The notes under the pieces were generated by a model that was given only the letters and a program-made list of their open reading frames with translations, was not told the DNA's origin and searched no databases. Source: UBA2428 sp002343545 (GTDB lineage Bacteria > Bdellovibrionota > UBA2428). Taken from it: 8,627 nucleotides of DNA. The stretch is taken from positions 1 to 8,627 of the forward strand of contig CALFZE010000100.1 of assembly GCA_937952285.1 (NCBI GenBank), in the 5' to 3' direction. The translations under genes were made by a program, and so were the position numbers. Positions 1 through 7,239 of this stretch are shown here, one piece after another; the first letter of the stretch is position 1; each line of letters starts with the position of its first letter.

Positions 1-1
1 C

Positions 2-739
2 GGCGGCGGCGGTTGCGGCGGCTTCTACCCCGGCGGCATGGGCGGCGTCATCGGCGGCGGTTGTGCTTACTCCGGACTCGGCGGCGGCTGCCCGATGGGC
101 GCGGCCTACGGCAACGGCGGCGTGATGGTCGGCGGCACGGGCATGGGCCCGATCGCAGGCGGCGGTATGTGCGGAACGCCTCCTTACGCCCCGTGGGCGC
201 CGGGATGCGGCGCGGGCGGTGGCGTGTTGAGCGGCGTGCCTGGTTACGGCCTGGGCGGCGTCGGCGGTCTTGGTGGCCTCGGTGGCGTCGGCGGCATGCC
301 GGGTCCCTACGGCACGCTCAACGGCAACAACGGCTGGGGCGGACCCTGGGGCGCGAACGGCACGTACGGCGCGGCTCCCTACTGGGGCACGAACCCGAAC
401 AACTCGAACCTGGTCGCGCAGCAGGCGAACGCCTACTCGCAGTGGGCGAGCGCGATGGCGCGCCAAGCTTCGGAAGCGAGCCGCTACGGCCAACTCTACC
501 GTAACCAACTCGCCGACCAGCAAAAGGTCGCCGACAAGTCGTACCAGTCCTACATGGCCTACCAGCAGGCTAACTCGGGATTGAATTACGGCGGCGCGAT
601 GATGGGCTACGGTGCGGGTGGCGCGGGTTACGGCGGTGCTTACGGTGGCGGCTACGCCGTGCCGGTCTACTACCCGCCCTACCAAAGCAATAGCGGCACG
701 AGCATCGGCTTCGGCTTCCAGTACTCGAACACGCGCTAG
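2..739 (+). CDS. Glycine-rich protein with central Gln/Ala-rich helix, 5' partial
   Basis: The reading frame is open from base 2 and already codes for Gly-rich sequence before the first ATG at 38, so the gene starts upstream and 245 residues are visible. Residues about 1-125 are dominated by GG and GGx repeats with Tyr, Met, Pro, Trp and five Cys. The run GGVGGLGGLGGVGG lies near residues 84-97. Residues about 133-190 differ completely: they are rich in Gln, Ala, Ser and Tyr (for example QQANAYSQWASAMARQASEA) and should form a long amphipathic helix. A second Gly/Tyr-rich part follows, and the protein ends in FGFQYSNTR, whose alternating aromatic pattern resembles a beta strand. I do not recognise a family. 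Similar compositions occur in secreted, surface or structural proteins, but no signal peptide is visible because the N-terminus is missing. The function is unknown. The choice of frame is secure: the competing frames give Arg-rich, shadow-like proteins. Confidence 0.75.
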   Translation, partial: GGGGCGGFYPGGMGGVIGGGCAYSGLGGGCPMGAAYGNGGVMVGGTGMGPIAGGGMCGTPPYAPWAPGCGAGGGVLSGVPGYGLGGVGGLGGLGGVGGMPGPYGTLNGNNGWGGPWGANGTYGAAPYWGTNPNNSNLVAQQANAYSQWASAMARQASEASRYGQLYRNQLADQQKVADKSYQSYMAYQQANSGLNYGGAMMGYGAGGAGYGGAYGGGYAVPVYYPPYQSNSGTSIGFGFQYSNTR

Positions 740-766
740 GGCGCGGCTTCGAGGGCGGGCTCCGTC

Positions 767-1108
767 GTGAAGGTGACTCCGAATCTTCTGCGCTGGCAGC
801 GGGATCTCTATCCCGCGGGCCACGCGAATCGATTGAATCTCGTTCTGCACCTCGTGAGCGTTCCCGTCTTCGTGGCGGGCGCGCTCACGCTCGTCTACGC
901 GCTCGCGACGTTCGCGTGGGGGCTCGCGGGCCTCGGCGCCGCCGCGGTCGTCGCGGCGATCGCGGTCCAGGGCTTCGGCCATTCGCGCGAAATCGAGCGC
1001 CCCGAACCCTTCCTCTCGCCGCTCGATTTCGTGGCGCGCTTCGCCGCCGAGAACTTCGTCACCTTCTGGCGCTTCCTAGCCTCCGGCGATTTCCGTAGAC
1101 GTTTCTAA
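767..1108 (+). CDS. DUF962 / Mpo1-like small membrane protein
   Basis: This 113-residue protein fits the DUF962 (YGL010w/Mpo1-like) family. The pattern H19-x-N21 then H28 at the start of the first hydrophobic segment, the GHSREIERPEP block at 71-81 (His72), and the C-terminal FLASGDFRRRF all match family hallmarks as I remember them. Two hydrophobic stretches, about 25-50 and 52-70, form a membrane hairpin with both ends probably cytoplasmic. Yeast Mpo1 is an iron-dependent dioxygenase in alpha-oxidation of 2-hydroxy fatty acids, with conserved histidines. Whether bacterial members do the same chemistry is not shown here. The start is GTG at 767, with a weak purine-rich GAGGGCGGG upstream; GTG at 773 is an alternative two codons later. 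It begins 27 nt after the glycine-rich gene, in the same direction, so the two may share a transcript. The stop codon overlaps the first bases of the downstream palindrome. Confidence 0.75.
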   Translation: MKVTPNLLRWQRDLYPAGHANRLNLVLHLVSVPVFVAGALTLVYALATFAWGLAGLGAAAVVAAIAVQGFGHSREIERPEPFLSPLDFVARFAAENFVTFWRFLASGDFRRRF

Positions 1109-1206
1109 AAGGCGTCAGACCCAGCTCTTTTGGGTTCGGCATTTGCGTTGTTTTGACGCGCGCGCTGAACCAAAAGGAGCCGGGGGCGCCTAGCCTGACG
1201 CCTTTT
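1107..1206. repeat. 100-nt imperfect palindrome (REP/MITE-like or bidirectional terminator)
   Basis: The outer arms are a perfect 12-bp inverted repeat, AAAAGGCGTCAG at 1107-1118 and CTGACGCCTTTT at 1195-1206. Inside, GCTCTTTTGGGTTCGGC (1124-1140) pairs with GCTGAACCAAAAGGAGC (1164-1180) with one bulge on each side and one G-U pair. A further 4-bp stem, GCGT 1145-1148 with ACGC 1156-1159, closes a 7-nt loop. The whole gap between the DUF962 stop and the tricorn start is thus one nested hairpin. The T-run after the right arm, and the A-run before the left arm, would let it act as a terminator in both directions. The GGCGTCAGACCC core recalls the GGTGTCAGACACC-type palindromes linked to RAYT (REP-associated tyrosine) transposases, but that comparison is from memory. 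Confidence 0.65.
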
Positions 1207-1224
1207 TGCGCTATGCTCGCGGGC

Positions 1225-4200
1225 ATGACGAAGCCTTATGCGTTGTATCCGAGCGTGCGTGGTTCGCGAATCGTGTTCGCGTCCGAGGAAGATCTTTGGA
1301 GCGTGGGACTCGAGGGCGGGCTCGCGCGCCGACTCACCACCGGTAAGGGGGCCTTCTCCACGCCGAAGCTCAGTCCCGACGGCAAGTGGATCGCCGCGAT
1401 GTCGCACGACGAGGGCAGCCGCGAGGTCGTGTTGCTGCCTTCCGACGGCGGCGACTTGCGACGTTTGAGCTACCTCGGCGTGAGCTCGAACCCGCGCGTT
1501 TCGGGATGGGAAAATGATTCGACGATCTTCCTGAGCTCGGGGCACCGCCATCCGCACTGGGCCTCCGAGATCTACCGTCTCGATGTGAGCGTGGGCGCCG
1601 AACCCGTTCCCCTCAACCTCGGGCCCGCCGTGAACATCGTCGCCTCGCGCCACGGCTTCGTGCTCGAGCACAACGGGCACCGGCCCGAACCGGCCTGGTG
1701 GAAGGGCTACCGCGGAGGCCTCGCCGGCAAGTTCTTCTACGCGAAGAGCCTCGACGATGAGTTCCGCCCGCTCGTGCCGTTCGCGGCCGCGCACTTGACG
1801 ACGCCCCTGTGGGTCGGCGACCGCATCTTTTTCGTGGCCGACCCGGACGGCACCGCGCAGGTCTACTCCTGCGACCGCGAAGGCCGCGGAGTCAAGCAGC
1901 ACACCAAGCTGAAGGACTTCTACGCGCGCAATCCCTCCACCGACGGCAAGCACGTCGTCTTCACTTCGGGCGGCGATTTGCTCGCGCTCGATCTTCGCAC
2001 GAACCGCACGCGCGAGATCAAAGTGCAGTGCCCGAGCCAGCGTCCGCAGCGTCAGCGCCGCATCGTGAGCGCGGGGACCGCCTTCGAATCCGTGAGCCTG
2101 GCGCCCGACGCCAAGTCGCTCGCGCTCACCTTCCGCGGCCAGGTCGCCGAGTTCGGCGCTTGGAGTGGCGCCGTCAAGTTGCTCGAGAAGCCGAACGACG
2201 CGCGCTACCGCTTGGCCACGCGCATCGGCGAGAAGGGCCTCGTCTGGGTGAGCGACGCTTCGGGCGAAGATGAGCTCGTCTACCGCGCGGAGCCCGACGC
2301 CAAACCCAAGGCCCTCAAGGGGCTCCGCGTCGGTCGCGTGCTCGCGATGGTCGCTTCGCCCGCGGGCGAGCGCGTGGCGATTCTGTCGAACGACAACTCC
2401 CATCGCCTCGTCGACCTCAAGTCGGGCAAAGCCAAACTCCTTCGGCGCGAGGACTGGGCGCCGCTCTTCGATGCGGCGGCTTTCAGTCCCGACGGCCGTT
2501 ACCTCGCGTACTCCGCCCGCACCGGCTACGCGACCGCGATCCTGCGGGTCTACGACGCCGACACGGGCAAGACCCACGACGTCACGGACGAAGTCACGGT
2601 CGACTACGCGCCGAGCTTCGACCCCGAGGGTCGTTACCTCTACTTCATCGGCAACCGCGACTTGAACCCGCACTGGGACCACGTGCACTTCAACTACGGT
2701 TTTCCGCGGGCGTCCTCGGCATTCCTCATCCCGCTTCGTCGCGACCAGTTGTCGCCTTTCCTCGTCCCGAACGAAGAAGAAGCGAAGGATGCATCGAAGG
2801 CGGACGCGAAGAAAACCCCCGCGAAGAACGTGAAGCTCGTGACGACGATCGACTTCGAAGGCATCCGCGAGCGCATCCAGCGCTTCCCGGTGCGCTTGAA
2901 CGGACACCTCGCGAAGGTCTGCGGTCTCGACAAGAACCGCGTGCTCCTGCTGAGCTGGCCGGTGGAAGGTCTCCTCAACCAACCCTGGGGTCCCGGGGCT
3001 TCCGAACCCAAGGGTCGACTGGACGTCTTCGATTTTTCGACGCAGAAGCTCGAGCCCTACTACGAAGGGGTGAGCGACGTGAGCGTGCTCGGCCGCGGCA
3101 AGCACGCCTTGCTTCGCGTCGGCAGCCGCGTTCGCATCGTGGGCGGCGAGGGCAAGCCCGACAAGGCGGCCGCGGACGTCTCGCCCAAGACGGGTTGGAT
3201 CGATCTGAATCGCATCCAGACGATCATCGAACCCGCGGGCGAATGGCGGCAGATGCTGCGCGAGATCTGGCGTCTCATGCGCGACCACTTTTGGGATCCG
3301 GGCATGAGCCGCATCGATTGGAAAGAGGTTCTCGCGCGCTACCTGCCGCTCGTCGAGCGGGTGTCGACGCGCTCCGAGTTCAGCGACCTCGTGTGGGAAA
3401 TGCAGGGCGAGATGGGAACCTCGCACGCCTACGACATCGGCGGCGACTACCGGCTGCCGCCCCCGATCCGCGTCGCGAAGCTCGGGTGCGACCTCGAGCG
3501 CACGGCGCGCGGCTACCGCATCGCGCGCATCCCGAAGGGCGACGCCTGGAGCGAGACGGAGTTCTCGCCGGTCGCCGCGCCGGGGCTGGGTCTGGCGGTC
3601 GGCGACGAGATCGTCGAGATCGACGGTCGTTCGCTCGCGGATCGTCCGATCGGGGAGCTGCTCTTGAACAAGGTGCAACAGGAAGTCGAGCTGCGCGTGA
3701 TCCCGAAGGGAGCCAAAAAGCTTCGCGCCGTGCGCGTGAAGCCTTCCGCGGGCGACCTCGATCTTCGCTACCGCGACTGGGTCGAGTCCCGTCGCGACCT
3801 CGTGCGCGAGCTTTCGAAGGGGCGCCTCGGGTACATCCACATTCCCGACATGTCGGCGCCGGGCTTCTCCGAGTTCCACCGGCATTTCGTGCGCGACTAC
3901 GATCGCGATGGCCTCGTGGTGGACTTCCGCTACAACGGCGGCGGGCACGTCTCGCCGCTCCTCATCGAGAAACTCGCGCGCAAGCGCCTCGGCATCGGCC
4001 GGGCGCGTCTGCACCGGGACTACCCCTTTCCCGAGGAGTCGCCCACCGGCCACATGGTCGGCCTTACGAACGAGTTCGCGGGTTCGGACGGCGATATGGG
4101 TCCCCACCAATTCAAGATGCGCGGGCTCGGGCCGCTCATCGGCAAGCGCTCTTGGGGTGGGGTCGTGGGGATCTGGCCGCGCCAGTCGCTCGTGGACGGA

Positions 4201-4452
4201 AGCTTCACGACGCAGCCCGAGTTCGCCCACTGGTTCAAGGACGTGGGGTGGGATCTCGAGAACCACGGCACGACGCCCGACATCGAAGTCGAGTACCTGC
4301 CGCACGACTACCGCAAGGGCGTCGACCCGCAGCTCGAGACGGCGATCAAAGTTCTCCTGGAACGTATTGAAAGCGAAGGGGTTTGGCGCCCCGAGGTGAA
4401 GGAGCTGCCGGATCGCCGCCGCGGTTTGACTCGGCCTCCGAAGTCTCGTTAA
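1225..4452 (+). CDS. Tricorn protease homologue (family S41)
   Basis: Large self-compartmentalising serine protease. In archaea it assembles into a hexameric and higher-order complex that cuts peptides, such as those released by the proteasome, into short pieces for aminopeptidases. At 1075 residues it is almost the same length as the Thermoplasma enzyme (1071). The order matches: an N-terminal six-bladed propeller (about 30-300, with the characteristic KGYRGG), a seven-bladed propeller (about 310-665), a helical C1 domain, a PDZ domain (about 750-845) and a C2 core. The catalytic residues are all present: Ser733-His734 (TSHAYDIGGDY), Ser954-Asp955 (FAGSDGD) and Glu1012 (LENHG), about 11-12 positions before Thermoplasma S745/H746/S965/D966/E1023. 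There is no signal peptide, so it is probably cytoplasmic. A Lys/Ala/Asp-rich insert at about 518-536 interrupts the second propeller. ATG 1225 is chosen because homologues start just before YPSVRGSRIVF; ATG 1213 is possible. TTG 1153 would start inside the palindrome. The Shine-Dalgarno is poor. No aminopeptidase partner gene lies in the window. Confidence 0.93.
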   Translation: MTKPYALYPSVRGSRIVFASEEDLWSVGLEGGLARRLTTGKGAFSTPKLSPDGKWIAAMSHDEGSREVVLLPSDGGDLRRLSYLGVSSNPRVSGWENDSTIFLSSGHRHPHWASEIYRLDVSVGAEPVPLNLGPAVNIVASRHGFVLEHNGHRPEPAWWKGYRGGLAGKFFYAKSLDDEFRPLVPFAAAHLTTPLWVGDRIFFVADPDGTAQVYSCDREGRGVKQHTKLKDFYARNPSTDGKHVVFTSGGDLLALDLRTNRTREIKVQCPSQRPQRQRRIVSAGTAFESVSLAPDAKSLALTFRGQVAEFGAWSGAVKLLEKPNDARYRLATRIGEKGLVWVSDASGEDELVYRAEPDAKPKALKGLRVGRVLAMVASPAGERVAILSNDNSHRLVDLKSGKAKLLRREDWAPLFDAAAFSPDGRYLAYSARTGYATAILRVYDADTGKTHDVTDEVTVDYAPSFDPEGRYLYFIGNRDLNPHWDHVHFNYGFPRASSAFLIPLRRDQLSPFLVPNEEEAKDASKADAKKTPAKNVKLVTTIDFEGIRERIQRFPVRLNGHLAKVCGLDKNRVLLLSWPVEGLLNQPWGPGASEPKGRLDVFDFSTQKLEPYYEGVSDVSVLGRGKHALLRVGSRVRIVGGEGKPDKAAADVSPKTGWIDLNRIQTIIEPAGEWRQMLREIWRLMRDHFWDPGMSRIDWKEVLARYLPLVERVSTRSEFSDLVWEMQGEMGTSHAYDIGGDYRLPPPIRVAKLGCDLERTARGYRIARIPKGDAWSETEFSPVAAPGLGLAVGDEIVEIDGRSLADRPIGELLLNKVQQEVELRVIPKGAKKLRAVRVKPSAGDLDLRYRDWVESRRDLVRELSKGRLGYIHIPDMSAPGFSEFHRHFVRDYDRDGLVVDFRYNGGGHVSPLLIEKLARKRLGIGRARLHRDYPFPEESPTGHMVGLTNEFAGSDGDMGPHQFKMRGLGPLIGKRSWGGVVGIWPRQSLVDGSFTTQPEFAHWFKDVGWDLENHGTTPDIEVEYLPHDYRKGVDPQLETAIKVLLERIESEGVWRPEVKELPDRRRGLTRPPKSR

Positions 4453-4459
4453 AAACGGG

Positions 4460-4508
4460 CTCCCCGCGGGAGTTCCCCCGGGGAATCCGGGCGGAACTCC
4501 CGGGGGAG
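4460..4508 (+). promoter_or_regulatory. GC-rich leader hairpin covering the mutS Shine-Dalgarno
   Basis: CTCCCCGCGGGAGTTCC (4460-4476) pairs with GGAACTCCCGGGGGAG (4493-4508): 16 base pairs with one bulged G at 4466, around a 16-nt loop. The right arm contains the GGGGGAG that forms most of the mutS ribosome-binding sequence, so the folded RNA would hide it. The hairpin starts 8 nt after the tricorn stop. No T-run follows, so it is a poor intrinsic terminator. A role in translational control, in mRNA end protection, or in separating tricorn and mutS expression is an inference from pairing alone. Confidence 0.55.
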
Positions 4509-4520
4509 GAGACCGTGTCC

Positions 4521-7208
4521 ATGTCGACGACGCCGAACGTAGCCGAGGAAAACGGGAACGCTTCCGCGCCGAGTTCGCCGGTTCCCGCCCCGGGGCGTCC
4601 GCGCTTTAGCACGGTGCCGTCGCGCGACCACAAAGGGTGGAAGACGCCGCTTTTTGAGCAGTACTGGAGGATTCGCGACGAAGTCCCTGGCTGCCTGCTC
4701 TTCTTCCGTATGGGCGACTTCTACGAACTCTTTGGCGAGGACGCGATCGTCGCGGCCCCCGTGCTCGAGGTCCAGCTCACGGCCCGCAACAAGAACGACG
4801 AATCCCCGATCCCGATGTGCGGGGTGCCCGCGCACGCGGTCGACTCCTACGCCGAAAAACTCTTGGGGGCGGGCCTCAAGGTCGCGCTTTGCGAGCAGTT
4901 ACAAGATCCTTCCGAGGCCCGCAACAAGCTCGTCGAGCGCGGCGTCGTGCGGATCCTCACGCCGGGTTTGCCCGTGGATCCCGATCGTTTGCAGGCCCGC
5001 GAACCCCACTACCTTCTGAGCCTCTCGCGGCTCGAGGCTTCGGGGCGCGCCGAGATCTCGGTGCTCGATTTTCTGGGCGGGCGCTTTTTCGAGGGGGAAG
5101 TCGCGAGCCTCGACGAGCTTTTCGAGGTCGTGCGGCGCGTGCGTCCGCGCGAGGTCCTGATCGATCCCGTCGACGAGAAAAGGGATCTGGGCGACGCGGC
5201 CAAGCTGCGTTCGGTGTGGACGGGCCGTTCCGCGCGCGAGCGGCTGGAAGGCTACTTGATCTACACGCAGCGCTGCGACGCCGAGGGCTTGCGGCGTCTG
5301 CTGCCCGACGCGGAACCCCTCTCGCGTCTGGCCGGCCGATCTTCGCCGCAGTACGCGCGCCTGCCCGCTTCGGTTCTCGAGCAGTGGGCCGTGGATTCGC
5401 ACCTCGCGCCGCTGCTCGACCGCGCCGGTTCGGCCGTGGGATCGCGCATGCTCCGCGAGATCCTCACGAGTCCGCTGCGCGACGCGGCCCGCTTGCGTCG
5501 TCGTCAGGCCCTGCTCGAGTCCCTCGCGGATCCCGACGCCTTCCTGGAGACGGCGGCGGGCGTCTACGACTTTGAGCGTTGCCTCGGCCGTTTTCGCGTC
5601 GGCGCGGCCGCGCCCAAGGAACTCCTGCGCGTCTTGCTCTCCTTCCGCGCGCTCGACGCGAGCTTCGCGCGCGCCGCCGCCGCGAAGGAAGCCGCGGCCC
5701 GCGTGGCCGAGGACGAAGGCCTGCCGCCGCTCGAGGAGCTCGCGCGGGGCCTCGCGCCGCTGAAGGCCCGGCTCGAGGCCGCCCTCGATGTCGAGCGCGA
5801 CGTCGCGCGCGCCGATTCGCTCTCTTCGCTCCTGCGCGCGGGCTTTGACCCCGAAATGGATCGTTTGAAGGATCTGCTCGAGAACTCGCAGGCCTGGCTC
5901 ACGGCCTTCGAGGAGCGCTTGCAGCGCGAAACCTCGATTTCGACGCTCAAGGTCCGCTACAACCGCGTCTTCGGCTACTACATCGAGGTCACGAAGACTC
6001 ACCTCGCCAAGATCCCCGCGGGCTTCGAGCGCAAGCAGACGACGGTCGGCGGCGAGCGCTTCACCTGCGAAGAGCTCCGCTCGCGCGAGAGCGAGATCCT
6101 TTCGGCGCAGTCCAAGGCCGAGGCTCGCGCCCGTCAGCTGCTCGAGGCGCTCCAGGACGAGCTGCTCGCGCGCGAGACCGATCTGCGCGGCTACATCCGT
6201 CACTTCGCGTGGCTCGACGCCTTGGCGGGCGTGCGCGCGGCCACGCGCCGACTCGAACGCTTCGGGCCTTGGCGCCCGGCCAAGCTCGAAGACGGACCCG
6301 CGCGCTTCGACTTGCGCGAGTCGCGACATCCCATCGTCGAGGCCTTCGCGGGCAGCTTCGTGGCGAATTCCCTCGAGCTCGGCGGCCGGGCGGAAGCCTC
6401 CACGCGACTCCTGCTGCTCACGGGCCCCAACATGGCCGGTAAGTCGACCTTCATGCGGCAGGTCGGCCTCTGCCTTTTGCTCGCGCAGTGCGGCCTGCCC
6501 GTGCCGGCCGAGTCGCTCGAGCTCTCGCCCGTCTCGGGATTCTTCTCGCGCATGGGCGCGTCGGACCGCATTTTCGAGGGCGAGTCGACCTTCATGGTGG
6601 AGATGCGCGAAGCCGCGCAGATCCTGCGCGAGGCCGACGCCGACAGCTTCATCCTCATCGACGAGATCGGCCGTGGCACCGGCACCCAAGACGGTCTCGC
6701 GATCGCGCGCGCCGTGCTCGAGCACCTGCAGTCCGCGGTGGGGGGCCTTACGATCTTCGCGACTCACTTCCGCGAGCTCACGGGCGACGCCGAGACGCTC
6801 GCGGGCGTCCGCAACGCGAGCCTCGGCATCCGCGAGTGGGAAGGGGAGCTCGTCTTCCTGCGGCGTCTCGTGTTCGAACCCGCCGAATCGAGTTACGGGA
6901 TCCACGTCGCCGAGATGGCCGGGCTTCCGAATCGCCTGCTCGAGCGCGCGCGGAGTCTCTTCGAGACGGAAGCGGTTTCGGGAGAAGGCGGCGGCAAGCG
7001 TCCGGCGGCCCGACGGCCCAAGCTCGTGCGCGCCGAAGAAACGCGCTCGCAGGTTTCGCTCTTCGATTCGGCGCCGCGTTCCGAGCCGCCGCCGAGTCCC
7101 GTCGAGAAACAAGCGCTCGCGCGCCTCCGCGAACTCGACCTCGACGGCCTCAGCCCGCGCGCCGCGTGGGATCTGCTGGGCGACCTCGAGCGTTTGCTGA
7201 AAAACTAG
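4521..7208 (+). CDS. mutS: DNA mismatch repair ATPase MutS
   Basis: MutS dimers scan DNA, bind mismatches and small loops, and recruit MutL using ATP. At 895 residues it is slightly longer than E. coli MutS (853). The mismatch-reading FxE motif is Phe67-Tyr68-Glu69 in FFRMGDFYELFG. Connector, lever and clamp domains follow, then the ATPase: Walker A GPNMAGKST at 635-643, Walker B FILIDEIGRGTGTQDG with Asp714-Glu715, and ATHFREL with His749. The C-terminus has a likely beta-clamp-binding motif, QVSLF at 844-848, then an HhH-like dimerisation tail (LDGLSPRAAWDLLGDLERLL). The first 35 or so residues are a Ser/Pro/Ala-rich extension not needed by the family. ATG 4521 is chosen with AGGAG at 4507-4511 nine bases upstream; GTG 4515 (two codons longer) is equally placed for GGAGG. 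The frame stays open back to 4383, but that part overlaps tricorn and is not MutS-like. It lies 68 nt after tricorn, possibly co-transcribed. Confidence 0.97.
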   Translation: MSTTPNVAEENGNASAPSSPVPAPGRPRFSTVPSRDHKGWKTPLFEQYWRIRDEVPGCLLFFRMGDFYELFGEDAIVAAPVLEVQLTARNKNDESPIPMCGVPAHAVDSYAEKLLGAGLKVALCEQLQDPSEARNKLVERGVVRILTPGLPVDPDRLQAREPHYLLSLSRLEASGRAEISVLDFLGGRFFEGEVASLDELFEVVRRVRPREVLIDPVDEKRDLGDAAKLRSVWTGRSARERLEGYLIYTQRCDAEGLRRLLPDAEPLSRLAGRSSPQYARLPASVLEQWAVDSHLAPLLDRAGSAVGSRMLREILTSPLRDAARLRRRQALLESLADPDAFLETAAGVYDFERCLGRFRVGAAAPKELLRVLLSFRALDASFARAAAAKEAAARVAEDEGLPPLEELARGLAPLKARLEAALDVERDVARADSLSSLLRAGFDPEMDRLKDLLENSQAWLTAFEERLQRETSISTLKVRYNRVFGYYIEVTKTHLAKIPAGFERKQTTVGGERFTCEELRSRESEILSAQSKAEARARQLLEALQDELLARETDLRGYIRHFAWLDALAGVRAATRRLERFGPWRPAKLEDGPARFDLRESRHPIVEAFAGSFVANSLELGGRAEASTRLLLLTGPNMAGKSTFMRQVGLCLLLAQCGLPVPAESLELSPVSGFFSRMGASDRIFEGESTFMVEMREAAQILREADADSFILIDEIGRGTGTQDGLAIARAVLEHLQSAVGGLTIFATHFRELTGDAETLAGVRNASLGIREWEGELVFLRRLVFEPAESSYGIHVAEMAGLPNRLLERARSLFETEAVSGEGGGKRPAARRPKLVRAEETRSQVSLFDSAPRSEPPPSPVEKQALARLRELDLDGLSPRAAWDLLGDLERLLKN

Positions 7209-7239
7209 GGAGCGCCACGCGGCCGATCGGGGGCGCGCG

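Noticed and set aside
1..120. GGC-rich repeats at the left end as a mobile or CRISPR repeat
   Set aside because: They are in-frame glycine codons of the Gly-rich protein with irregular spacing and no unit structure.
1153..1158. TTGACG as a -35 box for tricorn
   Set aside because: It matches five of six bases, but no -10-like hexamer is found 15-19 nt downstream.
1172..1179. AAAAGGAG as a strong Shine-Dalgarno
   Set aside because: No ATG, GTG or TTG lies 5-12 nt downstream, and the bases are part of the inner stem of the palindrome.
1153..1224. Upstream TTG start extending tricorn by 24 residues
   Set aside because: The extra codons lie mostly inside the palindromic element, read MTRALNQKEPGAPSL and are unlike Tricorn N-termini; homologues begin close to ATG 1225.
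1105..4305. 1066-codon open frame on the minus strand opposite tricorn
   Set aside because: It is the antisense shadow of a GC-rich gene: Arg/Ala/Val/Glu-rich, no recognisable motif, and the plus strand encodes an unmistakable Tricorn.
4383..4520. Longer mutS start overlapping tricorn
   Set aside because: The in-frame extension overlaps the tricorn end and reads through the leader hairpin; it has no MutS similarity, whereas a strong Shine-Dalgarno precedes 4515/4521.
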